Below are positions 14,286-23,200 of a stretch of DNA of 34,032 nt, piece after piece (position 1 is the first letter of the stretch; every line of letters starts with the position of its first letter). The notes under the pieces were generated by a model. That model was not told where the DNA came from. It did no database searches and worked only from the letters and a program-made list of their open reading frames with translations. The DNA is from Actinomycetota bacterium. Lineage in GTDB: Bacteria; Actinomycetota; Actinomycetes; Mycobacteriales; Jatrophihabitantaceae. The position numbers and the translations under genes are program-made. The DNA is taken from positions 1 through 34,032 of the forward strand of contig JAFAWL010000403.1 in the NCBI GenBank assembly GCA_019241805.1, in the 5' to 3' direction.

Positions 14286-15482
14286 CTAGTTACGGGCAGC
14301 GAGGCGAGGGGGCAGGCCGAACCACTCGAACGTGCCGGACAGGCGGCACTCGTCCATCGGCTGGTCCGGGAAGCGCTGATAGGCCCCCGGATCGGGCGAG
14401 TCGGTCGAGCGCACGATGAAGGCGGTCACATCGCTGACGAGGTCACCGCGCAGCGTCAACACGTTCAACGCAAAGGGCAGGTAGGCCGCGCGGTCGTGAT
14501 CCCACGAGTAGAAGGCCAGCGCCGGTTGGGCGTTGGCGGTAGTCAGTACGGTGCGCCACCGCCATTCACCGGACATCGACGAGGCGCGGGCCCAGCCGGC
14601 AATCGCCTCGCGCGGCGTGTACCACGTGGACAGTGGTGGCATGGCGAAGGTGGCGTCTCGCACCAGCAACGCGGTGAAGGCATCGACGTCGTTACGCTCC
14701 CACGCATCGACGTAGCGATCGACCAGAGTCCGCAGGCCGTGATCACCGAGCGAGCGCAGCGTCGCCTGTTGGGTACGCGCGGGAACGCGATCGGCGACCG
14801 CGACCCGTGCCCGCTGCAAAGCGCTGTTGACCGACGCGGTCGACGTCGAGAGCATCCGGGCGGCTTCCTGCGCGCTGAACCCGAGAACCTCGCGCAGGAT
14901 CAGGACGGCGCGCTGGTTGGCCGCGAGATGCTGTAGCGCCGCGACGAACGCCAGCTCGACGCCTTCCTGCTGCTCGTAGCTGGCCTCGGGCGTCGCTCGT
15001 CCGCTCGGCAGGCCGAGCGGACCGTCCGGGTAGGGCTCGATCCACACCGACTCGGTGATCGGTGATCCGGGCGGCGTAGACGCCTCGGCGGCCGGACCGA
15101 AGTCGTGCGGCAGCATCCGCTTGTCCCGGCGACGGATCTCCGTGCGACAGACGTTGGTCGCGATCGAGTACAGCCACGCTCGCGCCGAGGACTCGTCGCG
15201 CAGGCCGGCGGCGCCGCGCCACGCGCGCAGGTACGTCTCCTGCAACGCGTCGTCGGCGTCGTGCACCGAGCCGAGCATGCGGTAGCAGTGCGCATGCAGC
15301 TCGGCTCGGTGCCGGTCGGCCAGCTCGGCGAAGTCAGGACGGTGGTGTTCGGACGGAGGCCGATGTCCGGACGGGTCCTGTCCTTCGGACCGGCCCAGTC
15401 GGTCGGATCTGTCCTGTCCTTCGGACTGGTTCAGTCGGTCGGAGCGGTCCTGACCTTCAGACGGCTCGGTCGTAGCGGTCAG
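14286..15482 (-). CDS. ECF sigma factor with C-terminal SnoaL-like domain (TIGR02960 type)
   Basis: Sigma region 2 is clear (DFAELADRHRAELHAHCYRML, split here for length, then DADDALQETYLRAWRG), region 4 too (LPANQRAVLILREVLGF-type segment: LAANQRAVLILREVLGF, EAARMLSTSTASVNSALQRAR), and a SnoaL-like domain follows (VDRYVDAWERNDVDAFTALL to about residue 390). Such SnoaL-fused ECF factors direct RNA polymerase to stress or metabolic promoters, the extra domain modulating activity. No ATG, GTG or TTG exists in this frame before region 2; the first ATG (15278) would cut into it. The best candidate is CTG at 15482, overlapping the upstream gene's stop as CTGA and giving MTATTEPSEGQD. About 36 residues after that are repeats. 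CDS certain, start uncertain. Confidence 0.85.
   Translation of the reverse strand: MTATTEPSEGQDRSDRLNQSEGQDRSDRLGRSEGQDPSGHRPPSEHHRPDFAELADRHRAELHAHCYRMLGSVHDADDALQETYLRAWRGAAGLRDESSARAWLYSIATNVCRTEIRRRDKRMLPHDFGPAAEASTPPGSPITESVWIEPYPDGPLGLPSGRATPEASYEQQEGVELAFVAALQHLAANQRAVLILREVLGFSAQEAARMLSTSTASVNSALQRARVAVADRVPARTQQATLRSLGDHGLRTLVDRYVDAWERNDVDAFTALLVRDATFAMPPLSTWYTPREAIAGWARASSMSGEWRWRTVLTTANAQPALAFYSWDHDRAAYLPFALNVLTLRGDLVSDVTAFIVRSTDSPDPGAYQRFPDQPMDECRLSGTFEWFGLPPRLAARN
15375..15480. repeat. 36-bp tandem repeat, about three units, in the sigma-factor leader
   Basis: Copies begin at 15375, 15411 and 15447 (GTCCTGTCCTTCGGAC in the first two; the third is degenerate). On the minus strand they encode a 12-residue repeat containing SEGQDRSDRL, in frame with the ECF sigma factor. 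Confidence 0.9.
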
Positions 15483-15871
15483 GGCTGTTCGACCACCATC
15501 AGCGTGTGCCCGGTCGTGTCGCGGAACCAGAACATGGGCGGCACCGGGTCACCCATGCGTGACACGGCGGCGTCGACGTCGACCCCGAGCGCGGCCATCG
15601 CGGCGTGGGTGGCGTCTACGTCGTCGGTGGTCAGGGTGATGCCGGTCTGCATCGGCTCGACCTGGCCCATGTCCGGCGGCGGCGGCGCCAGCGCGAGACC
15701 GGTTGCGCCGTTCGGCGGATACACCTCGATCCAGCGGTAACCGCCACCGAAGGGCGTGTCCACGCGCTTCTCGAAGCCGATCGACTCGTAGAACGCGACC
15801 GCGCGATCCTGGTCCGGGGTGGGCAGGCAGACGAGGCTGATCGTGCCGATTCGGGTTTTCGTGCCGGTCAT
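15479..15871 (-). CDS. Glyoxalase/bleomycin-resistance (VOC) family protein
   Basis: A 130-aa VOC-fold protein. The start is firm: AGGAGG lies 6 nt before the ATG. The two beta-alpha-beta-beta-beta halves are visible: LVCLPTPDQDRAVAFYESIGFE followed by YRWIEVYPP in the first, and TGITLTTDDVDATHAAMAALGVD followed by PPMFWFRDTTGHTLMVVEQ in the second. The closing F-x-D-x-x-G-x-x-L motif and acidic residues are typical of metal-dependent VOC members, but the substrate is not predictable. It overlaps the downstream sigma factor by 4 nt, so the two form an operon; VOC or YCII-type proteins next to SnoaL-bearing ECF factors fit a shared stress function, which is inference. Confidence 0.93.
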   Translation of the reverse strand: MTGTKTRIGTISLVCLPTPDQDRAVAFYESIGFEKRVDTPFGGGYRWIEVYPPNGATGLALAPPPPDMGQVEPMQTGITLTTDDVDATHAAMAALGVDVDAAVSRMGDPVPPMFWFRDTTGHTLMVVEQP

Positions 15872-15941
15872 GGTGTACCTCCTGGTAAGACCTGAGAACC
15901 AAGTTGGAACTGCTGACACCCGGTAAGACTCGTGCGGTCGG

Positions 15942-15970
15942 TGAAATTCATCGGGCCGGACCGATTTTCA
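15942..15970 (-). terminator. Two-step hairpin after the response regulator gene
   Basis: TGAAA/TTTCA and ATCGG/CCGAT arms nest around a 6-nt loop with a 3-nt bulge. The structure begins 12 nt after the response regulator stop and ends with TTTCA on the minus strand, so it may stop that transcript. Confidence 0.4.
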
Positions 15971-15982
15971 CATGCAGTCGCC

Positions 15983-16672
15983 TCAGACGCGGTCGGCCTG
16001 GTGTGAGAGATATCGGGTGACGGCCAGCACTCGGCGGTTGATGTCGTCGTCGGAGTACAGGCCCAGGGTGTCGTAGACGTTCGAGACGTGCTGGATGACG
16101 GCCTTCTCGGTCAGTACGAGGTGGCGGGCGATCCAGCCGTTGCTGCGGCCTTCGGCCATATGGGCCAGCACCTCGGCCTGTCGCGGGGTGAGCCGCTGCA
16201 CCGCGTCGTCGACGGCGCGCGCACGCGAGACCATCAGCGCGACCACCTCGGGATCGAGAGCCGTACCGCCGCCGGCGACGCGCAACAGATCCTGACGGAA
16301 ATTGTCGACGTCAGCGATCCGCTGCTTGAGTAGGTAGCCGATCCCGTGAGGCCGGTCGGCGAGCAATTCCATCGCATAGCGGCGCTGTAGATGGTGCGAG
16401 AGCACGGCAACCGCGATGTCAGGCAAGGTGCGGCGGATCTCTAAAGCCGCCTGCAGGCCGTCGTCGGCCAAGCGGGGCGGCATGCGGATGTCGGTGATGA
16501 CCAGGTCGGGTAGCTCGGCCCTCGTCAACTCGAGCAGTCGGTCGGCGTCCGCGGCCAACCCCACCACCTCGAACTCCTCGCGCGCGAGTACGAGGCGCAA
16601 CGACTCGCGCGTGAGCGACTCGTCCTCGCCCACGACGACGCGGGTCGCCGCGACCGGCCCAGTCGTGTCCAA
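15983..16672 (-). CDS. NarL/LuxR-type response regulator
   Basis: A 229-aa two-component regulator. The receiver domain has VVVGEDE, the phospho-acceptor Asp in LVITDIRMPP and the Lys-containing GIGYLLKQ. The C-terminal LuxR HTH shows LTPRQAEVLAHMAEGRSNGW, then IARHLVLTEKAVIQHVSNVY, the usual four-helix DNA-binding unit. The start is a TTG (LDTTGP) with GGGAGG 4 nt upstream; a GTG 13 codons later is an alternative that would leave a more standard N-terminus. No histidine kinase is adjacent, so the partner lies elsewhere. It diverges from the 129-aa membrane protein with a 111-bp gap, and may control it; that is a guess. Confidence 0.92.
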   Translation of the reverse strand: MDTTGPVAATRVVVGEDESLTRESLRLVLAREEFEVVGLAADADRLLELTRAELPDLVITDIRMPPRLADDGLQAALEIRRTLPDIAVAVLSHHLQRRYAMELLADRPHGIGYLLKQRIADVDNFRQDLLRVAGGGTALDPEVVALMVSRARAVDDAVQRLTPRQAEVLAHMAEGRSNGWIARHLVLTEKAVIQHVSNVYDTLGLYSDDDINRRVLAVTRYLSHQADRV

Positions 16673-16771
16673 CGCGCCTCCCGCTCGAGTGCGTGGCCTC
16701 CGCGAAGATCACGATCTCATGCGCGGCAGGGGTGCGCACTGTCAACCCTTCGCTTCGTTGTGGGCACTACC

Positions 16772-16777
16772 TAGCAT
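16772..16777 (+). promoter_or_regulatory. Candidate -10 box of a leaderless transcript
   Basis: TAGCAT, then 6 nt, then the ATG at 16784. Same arrangement as before xth and pcs. The 6-nt spacer is GGGA-rich, so it might instead act as a very close ribosome binding site. Confidence 0.3.
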
Positions 16778-16783
16778 CGGGGA

Positions 16784-17173
16784 ATGGAGATGACCGCTCG
16801 GACGGCGACCGTCTACCACGAGGGCTACTGGGTGGCGATCGCGATCATCAGTGCGGTGCTCGTGATCGTCATGCCGTTCTTGGTCCGGATCCTGCTCGCG
16901 ACCGAACGTCGACGGATCTGCGCCACCGGCCCGACCTGGTTCACGCCGCGCGCGCCGTGGTTCGTCTTCGCCATGTTCGTCTATCTCGGCCTGGCGGTCG
17001 TCGCGCTCGGTACCGCCCTGGCCTCATTGGGCAAGGCGGGGGATTCGGTCGATCCGCAGTGGATCACGGTTGCCGTCATCATCCTCGTCACGCTGCTCGC
17101 CTTGTGCGCGATCGCGCTGGCGTTGGTGGCCGCGGTCAGCTTGGATGAGCCGCCGCCGGCGTCGGCGAACTAG
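16784..17173 (+). CDS. Hypothetical membrane protein, three predicted helices
   Basis: A 129-aa protein I cannot assign to a family. Three hydrophobic helices are visible: WVAIAIISAVLVIVMPFLVR (residues about 16-35), PWFVFAMFVYLGLAVVALG (about 58-77), and WITVAVIILVTLLALCAIAL (about 92-111). The loop after helix 1 is basic (LLATERRRICATG), placing it in the cytoplasm, and the C-terminal tail is short and Pro-rich. Third-position GC and normal codon use support a real gene. Its last 38 nt overlap the 3' end of the MFS gene on the other strand. It diverges from the response regulator gene. No catalytic residues are evident. Confidence 0.65.
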   Translation: MEMTARTATVYHEGYWVAIAIISAVLVIVMPFLVRILLATERRRICATGPTWFTPRAPWFVFAMFVYLGLAVVALGTALASLGKAGDSVDPQWITVAVIILVTLLALCAIALALVAAVSLDEPPPASAN

Positions 17174-18413
17174 CAGAGCGCGCCGACAGGTCGGGCTTGG
17201 CCCGGCGCAGCAAGGCCAGGCCGCCGAGTGTCGCGAGCGCACAGGAGCCGGCACCCAGTGCCAGCCCGGCGCGCCCACCCCAGGTTTGACTGACCCAGCC
17301 GGCAATCGGGCCGCCGATCGGCGTGGAACCCATGAAGGCAACCGACCAGAGCGCCATCACCCGTCCCCGCATTGCCGGCGACGCGTTCAGCTGCAGCGTG
17401 GAGTTGCCCTTCGACATGAAACCGATGCTGGCCGCGCCGACGAACGCGATCGCGATGAGCTCGACCCAGTAGTACGGCGCTACCGCGGCGATCGCCATCA
17501 CTATGCCGAACAGGATCGACGACCGGATCATCGCGGCGACGCCCGTGTTGCCCCGATTGGCCACCCAGAGGCCGCCACCGATCGCGCCAAGGCCCATGGC
17601 CGCCGACAAGAAGCCGTAGGTGTCGGCATTTCCCCGGAACGTATGGGCGGCGATCACCGGCAGGGTGACCTGGAACTCGAAGGCCAAGCAGCCGACGAGC
17701 GCCATCATCAGTAGCGGTCCGGCCAGGGTCGGAGTGCGGCTCACATAGCGCAGGCCCTCGCGTAGCTGGCCGCCCGAGCGCACCGCGCGCTCGCTGGGGG
17801 TCAGTGCAGACGTGTCGAGGGTGGCCAGAGAGATGACGACCGCGACGAAGCTGGCGGCGTTGATCAGGAAACAGATGCCGGTGCCACCGGCGGTGATGAT
17901 CAGTCCCGCGGCCGCCGGGCCGAGGGCCCGGGCGACGTTGACGAGCACCGCGTTCAGGCTGACAGCGTTACGCAGTACGCCGGGGCCGACCATCTCGAGA
18001 ATAAATGTCTGCCGGGCCGGATTCTCGAAGGCGTTGTTGAGGCCGAGCAGAACGGCCAGGGTGTAGACCTGCCACAGCTCGACGACGTGGGTCACGGTCA
18101 GTAGGCCCAGGGCCAAGGCCAGGACGCCCATCATCGCCTGCAGACCCAACATCAATTTCCGCTTGTCCATCCGGTCGGCCACGACACCGCCGTACGGACC
18201 GAGCAGCAGAACCGGCAGCGTCTGGAGTGCCACGGCAAGACCGACTGCGGTGGCCGAGCCGGTCAGCTGCAGCACCAACCATGACTGGGCGACGCTCTGC
18301 ATCCATGTCCCGATCAGCGAGACGGCTTGACCGCGGATGTAGTGGCGGTAGTTGGGTACGGCGAATGCGGCGAACGTCTGCCCGCCGATTGCGCGAATGC
18401 CCCCTGGGGTCAC
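17136..18413 (-). CDS. MFS transporter (MFS_3, EntS-like)
   Basis: A 425-aa major facilitator with about 12 membrane helices. The start is GTG, overlapping the MarR stop codon as GTGA. N-terminal features include FAVPNYRHYIRGQAVSLIG, then GTWMQSVAQSWLVLQLTGSA, and the motif-A-like loop GGVVADRMDKRKLML between helices 2 and 3, all typical of the MFS_3 group of small-molecule and siderophore exporters. The second half has SKGNSTLQLNASPAMRGRVMAL, a second conserved loop of this group. The substrate is not predictable. Being coupled to a MarR repressor, it is probably an efflux pump induced by its substrate. Its 3' end overlaps the neighbouring convergent gene by 38 nt. Confidence 0.93.
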   Translation of the reverse strand: MTPGGIRAIGGQTFAAFAVPNYRHYIRGQAVSLIGTWMQSVAQSWLVLQLTGSATAVGLAVALQTLPVLLLGPYGGVVADRMDKRKLMLGLQAMMGVLALALGLLTVTHVVELWQVYTLAVLLGLNNAFENPARQTFILEMVGPGVLRNAVSLNAVLVNVARALGPAAAGLIITAGGTGICFLINAASFVAVVISLATLDTSALTPSERAVRSGGQLREGLRYVSRTPTLAGPLLMMALVGCLAFEFQVTLPVIAAHTFRGNADTYGFLSAAMGLGAIGGGLWVANRGNTGVAAMIRSSILFGIVMAIAAVAPYYWVELIAIAFVGAASIGFMSKGNSTLQLNASPAMRGRVMALWSVAFMGSTPIGGPIAGWVSQTWGGRAGLALGAGSCALATLGGLALLRRAKPDLSARSASSPTPAAAHPS

Positions 18414-18865
18414 GAGCGCGCCGCGATCAGCCCGCAGCGCATCGCCTCGGCCACGGACTCCAGGACCGGCAACGATGCCACCAAGGCGTCGGCCTCGTCC
18501 GGCGACAGGCCGTCGAGGTGTCGGGCCAGCAGCGCCGTACGCCGGGTCACCTCCGCGTGGCGGACGCGATGCCCGGCTGTAGTCAGCGAGAGCATGATGG
18601 CTCGACCGTCGTTCGGGGCCGGCGTCCGGCGGATCAGGCCCAGGGTCTCGAGCTTGCGCACGATGCGCGAGAGCATCGTCGGGTTGACGGCTTCGAGCTG
18701 CGCGAGTTCGGTGGTCCCGATCGGACCGCGGGCGGCGACCGACCCCAGGACGGACAGCTGCGTGCGCGTTAGTCCTTCGGCCGCCGCCTCCCGGTTCATA
18801 GCACGCGAGATGCGGGTCAGCGCGATGCGCAGCCGGACGAGGTCGGCCTGGTCGAACGTTGCCAT
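18410..18865 (-). CDS. MarR-family transcriptional regulator
   Basis: A 151-aa winged-helix dimeric repressor. The pattern LRIALTRISRAMNREAA (dimer helix), LTRTQLSVLGSVAARGPIG, LAQLEAVNPTMLSRIVRKLE (recognition helix), and the wing GLIRRTPAPNDGRAIMLSLT with its D-x-R are all present; the C-terminal helices return to the dimer interface. Start: ATG preceded by GGAGG 7 nt upstream. It forms an operon with the MFS exporter through a GTGA overlap. An inverted repeat TTGCT-GCAA-AGCAA lies 45 bp upstream (18910-18923) and is a good candidate for its own operator, so it likely represses itself and the pump until a ligand binds. Confidence 0.94.
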   Translation of the reverse strand: MATFDQADLVRLRIALTRISRAMNREAAAEGLTRTQLSVLGSVAARGPIGTTELAQLEAVNPTMLSRIVRKLETLGLIRRTPAPNDGRAIMLSLTTAGHRVRHAEVTRRTALLARHLDGLSPDEADALVASLPVLESVAEAMRCGLIAARS

Positions 18866-18909
18866 CGCTGTCCTCCACGGGTCGCCGCCCGATGCCGAAT
18901 CCTAGTTAC

Positions 18910-18923
18910 TTGCTGCAAAGCAA
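18910..18923. promoter_or_regulatory. Inverted repeat, candidate MarR operator
   Basis: TTGCTGCAAAGCAA: 5-bp arms around GCAA, between the divergent MarR and GCS2 genes. MarR proteins bind short palindromes of this kind; the site could affect both genes. Confidence 0.45.
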
Positions 18924-18966
18924 TCATATACCTCGGTCGACGAGGTAGTAGGTCGACGCAGGCGGA

Positions 18967-20193
18967 GTGAGCATCTTCGTGTCCCTGGGAACATTGAATC
19001 CTGTGCGCATGCGGACGGTCGGCGTCGAGGAGGAGTTCCTGCTCGCGGAGGAGCGGACACCGCGACTGGTCGGCGACAACGACGAGGTCATAACAGCCGC
19101 GACTCGTCTTGATCGAGGGGCGCAGTTCGAGCACGAACTGAAGAGCGCGCAGGTCGAACTGGCCTCGTCGCCCACTTCCGATCTCGATGCACTGGAGCGC
19201 GAACTGGCGCGGCTGCGAGCGGAGCTGGCCACGGCCGCCCGGGCCCGTGGCGCCCGGCTGATTGCGGCGGCAACCAGTCCGGTGCCCGGCCGGTCTGGCA
19301 CGAGCCAGGATGAGCGCTACGCGCGGATGAGCCGCGAGTTCGGGGCGGTGGCCCGCCAACAGGTGACTTGCGGGATGCATGTGCACGTCGGTGTCGAATC
19401 GCGAGAGGAAGGCGTCGCGGTCATCGACGGCTTGCGTCCGTGGCTGCCGGTACTGCGGGCTTTGACTGCGAATTCGGCGATCTGGCAGGGAGAGGACACC
19501 GGGTACGCCAGCTACCGAACAGTGCTCTGGAGCGCGTGGCCGACGGCCGGTCCGACTAGCGCGTTTGGGACGGTCGCCGCCTACGACCGGTTGGTCGAGG
19601 ACCTCATCGCCACCGGCGCGGCGCTCGACTACGCGATGATCTACTTCGACGCGCGGTTATCGGCTCGCTATCCGACCGTCGAGCTACGCGTGTGTGACGT
19701 GTGCGCCGACGGCGAGGATGCGGTCACGATCGCCGGTCTGGCCCGGGCGCTGGCCGAGACCATCGCCCGACAGCGACACGACAGACCACAGCGCCACGAC
19801 AAACCGCAGCGCCACGACAAACCACAGCGCCATCCGGGCGGCGCGGACCCGAGCAGCGCGGATCGGCTGAGTCCGGATTGTGCGACCGTGGATCACTCGG
19901 TCGAGCGGCAGCGCGCGGCGGCTTGGCGGGCGGCCCGGTACGGCCTCGACGATCGCCTGGTATCCGCCGAGCCCGACGCTGCGGCGAGGGGCACGCTGGT
20001 GCCCGCGTGGGACCACGTAGGGGAGTTGCTGGCGTTCACTCGCGACGCCCTGGACGAGGCCGGCGACACCGATCGTGTCCGATCCGGCCTGGAGCGGATC
20101 CGGCGGCGCGGGTCGGGTGCGAGCCGACAACGCGAAGCGTTCTACGAAGGCGACGGGGTTGCCTCGGTGCTGGACGCGTTGACCGCCGGGTGA
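18967..20193 (+). CDS. Carboxylate-amine ligase, GCS2 family (YbdK-like glutamate-cysteine ligase)
   Basis: A 408-aa enzyme of the glutamine-synthetase fold that forms gamma-glutamyl amides with ATP. Motifs: TVGVEEEFLL near the N-terminus (metal-binding Glu residues), QFEHELKSAQVELAS, TCGMHVHVGV (His ligands), SAIWQGEDTGYASYR and VELRVCDVC. This is the YbdK/type 2 glutamate-cysteine ligase pattern. In mycobacteria a relative (EgtA) makes gamma-Glu-Cys for ergothioneine, but no egtB-D genes are nearby, so the product is uncertain. An insert of four QRHDKP-like repeats from an 18-bp array interrupts a loop at about residues 268-290. Start: GTG 18967 or ATG 19009, which is closer to the family's usual N-terminus. 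The stop is 10 bp from the convergent hrpA stop. Confidence 0.9.
   Translation: MSIFVSLGTLNPVRMRTVGVEEEFLLAEERTPRLVGDNDEVITAATRLDRGAQFEHELKSAQVELASSPTSDLDALERELARLRAELATAARARGARLIAAATSPVPGRSGTSQDERYARMSREFGAVARQQVTCGMHVHVGVESREEGVAVIDGLRPWLPVLRALTANSAIWQGEDTGYASYRTVLWSAWPTAGPTSAFGTVAAYDRLVEDLIATGAALDYAMIYFDARLSARYPTVELRVCDVCADGEDAVTIAGLARALAETIARQRHDRPQRHDKPQRHDKPQRHPGGADPSSADRLSPDCATVDHSVERQRAAAWRAARYGLDDRLVSAEPDAAARGTLVPAWDHVGELLAFTRDALDEAGDTDRVRSGLERIRRRGSGASRQREAFYEGDGVASVLDALTAG
19771..19830. repeat. 18-bp tandem repeat, about 3.5 units, in frame in the GCS2 ligase
   Basis: CAGCGCCACGACAAACCG-type units at 19771, 19789 and 19807 and a partial copy at 19825. They encode QRHDRP, QRHDKP, QRHDKP, QRHP in a surface-loop position. 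Confidence 0.92.
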
Positions 20194-20203
20194 GGGAGCG
20201 CGC

Positions 20204-23200
20204 TCAGGGCTCGATCGCGTCGATCGCGCGATAGATGCGCTGCTCCGAGACCGGTCGCGGCGTGCCGAGCTGCTGGGCGAACAAGCTGACCCGTAACTCC
20301 TGTAGCTGCCAACCGATCGCGCGGACGTCCTCGGCGGCGACCCGAAGCGGCGGCAGCGCGGAACAAAGTTCCGCGTAGGCCTGCTCGACCTGCTGCGCCC
20401 TGGTCATCAACGCCCGGTCGAGCTGTAGGTCACGCGGCAGTCGATCGAGTCGTCGTTCGACGGCCCGTAGGTAACGGACGAGGTCGGGTAGTCGATCGGC
20501 GCCGGCCGCAGTGACGAAGCCGATCGGTAACAACGCGTCGAGCTGGCGCCGGACGTCGGCCAATGCCTCGACCCGATCCGCAGGGGCGCTGGCGGGCAGT
20601 CGGGCGCGTGCGTCGTTCGCCGCCGCGACGACGCGTTCGGCCGCTTCGACGATCCGCAGCGTGCGCTCGACGAATCCGGTGCCGACGTCCTCGCGGAGTC
20701 GGGTGAAAGCGGCCCGGGTCCAGGCGGGGCCGCCGGCCTCGGCGACGAGCGCGTCGACGGCGGCGTTCGCGCAGTCCTCCGCGAGTTCCGGCAACCCCCC
20801 GTCGGGATTGGCGGCGAGCACCAACTTCGAGCGCGTGGACAAGCCGGCGGACAGCGCACGAAGCGGCGCCGGCAGTTCGAAGCGCAACAGGCGGCGGGTG
20901 CCGATCGGCATTGCGGCGCGCTGCTCGGCCGCTGTCGTCAGGATCGAAAGCCGCACCTCGACACCCTGATCGACCAGTGCCGGGTAACCACGGGCGGTGC
21001 CACCTTCGACCACGAGCGGGACGGTGTCGAGATCCGCGGGCCAGCGCGTGAAACCCGGCCGTTCGAGTTCGCGGCCGACCGCCTCGGCGACGGCGGCACG
21101 CGTCGGCGCGGCCAACCCCGAGCGCAACGCATCGAGATCGTTGCCGCGGGCCACGACGTGACGGTCGGCATCCTCGACCGCGAAGCCGAGGCGCAGATGA
21201 GGCGGCAGCGACGTCATGTCGAACGCGTCGCGCGGCACTAGAACCCCCGTGCGGCGGTGCAGCTCCCGCTGCAACAGATCGGGCGGTGACTCACTGCGCA
21301 GCTGGTCCTCGGTGAGCGCGGCCAGGACGGCGCGAGCGGTATCCGGGATCGGCACGAACGCGCGCCGCAAGGGCTTGGGCAGCGAACGCAGCAGCGCCGT
21401 GACCAGGTCCTCACGCAGCGCCGGCACGTGCCAGGCGAACTCGCCGGGTGTCAGCCGTGGCAAGAGCTCGAGGGGGACGTGCACGGTCACCCCGTCGTCG
21501 ATCTCACCGGGGGCGAAACGGTAGGTCAGCGGCAAGCGGACGTCACCGCTCGTCCAGCTGTCCGGGTGTTCGGAGCTGCCGGGCTCCTCGGTGCCGCCCG
21601 GGGCGACGTCGGCCCGGGTGAAGGTCAGCCGATCCGGATCGTCGATCCGCGCGCGTTTCCACCAGGAGTCGAAATGCCGGGCCGACACGATTTCAGGTGG
21701 GATCCGGGCGTCGTAAAAGGCAAACAGCTCGTCGTCGGCGACGACGATGTCGCGACGGCGGGTGCGTTCCTCGAGCTGCGCCAGCTCGCTGAGCAGCTCG
21801 CGGTTGACCCGCAGGAACGCGTGCCGGTTGGGCCAATCGCCCTCCACGAGTGCGTGGCGGATGAACAGCTCCCGCGAGGCGACCGGGTCGATGGCGCCGT
21901 AGGCCACCCGGCGGCCGGTGACAAGGGGCAGCCCGTAGAGGGTGACCCGTTCGGCGGCCGTGACCGATCCGCGGCGGGCGTTCCAACCAGGTTCGCTGTA
22001 GGTGCGCACGACCAGGTGCGCGGCCAGCCGTTCGACCGTCTCCGGCTCTACCCGAGCCAGCGTGCGCGCGAACAACCGACTCGTCTCCACCAACTCGGCC
22101 GCGACCACCCACTGGGGCGGTCGCCGGGCGAGCACGGAACCGGGCGCGATGACGAAGCGGGTGTTGCGCGCGCCCAGAAATTCGCGGGTCTCGCCCGCCC
22201 GCAATCCGACGTGGGAAAGCAGCCCGGACAGCACCGCTGCATGGATCGCAGCCGGTTCGGCCGGCGCTCCCGAATCATCGATGCCCAGGCCGGCCGCGAT
22301 CTGGCGCAGCTGCCCTCGCAGGTCCTGCCACTCGCGCACCCGCAAGTAGTTCAGCATTTCCTCGCGGCACATGCGACGGAACTGGTTGCGAGACAGATCC
22401 CGTTGCCGCTCGCGAATGTGCCGCCAGAGGTTGAGCAGCGTGACGTAGTCGGAGCTCTCGTCGGTGAAGCGGGCATGCAGCTGGTCGGCCGCCGCGCGCC
22501 GTTCGGCCGGGCGTTCCCGCGGATCGGGGATCGAGAGGGCCGCGGCCAGCACCAGCACCTCGGCGACGCAGCCCTGATCGCGGGCCTCGACGATCATGCG
22601 CGCGAGCCGGGGCTCGATCGGCAGCGCTGCCAGCGTGCGCCCGAGCTCGGTGATCCCGCCGGCGGCGTCGAACGCCCCGAGCTCGTGCAGCAGGGCGACG
22701 CCGTCCCGCACCGCCCGGGCGTCGGGGGGATCGAGAAAACCGAAGGCGTCGACCTCACCCAGGCCGAGTGCGCTCATGCGCAAAATCACTGAGGCGAGAT
22801 TCGTGCGCAGGAGCTCCGGTTCGGTGAACCGGGGCCGGGCCGCGTAGTCGGCTTCGGAGTAGAGGCGGATGCACACACCGTCGGCGACGCGGCCGCAACG
22901 GCCGGCGCGTTGGTCGGCCGACGCCCGCGAGATCGGCTCGATCGGCAGGCGCTGCACCTTCGTTCGCTTGCTGTACCGCGAGATACGGGCCAGGCCCGCG
23001 TCGATGACATAGCGGATCCCCGGAACGGTGAGCGAGGTCTCGGCGACGTTGGTGGCGAGGACTATCCGACGGTTGGAATGGGCTTCCCACACGCGGTTCT
23101 GCTCACCGGTGGGCAGTCGGGCGTACAGCGGGAGCACCTCGGTGTCGCGCAAGTCCAACGCTCGAAGCGCGTCGGCGGTGTCACGGATCTCTCGCTCGCC

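Noticed and set aside
17136..18878. A longer MFS protein of about 580 residues starting at 18878
   Set aside because: The added N-terminal part is out-of-frame MarR sequence; the GTG overlapping the MarR stop gives the normal family length.
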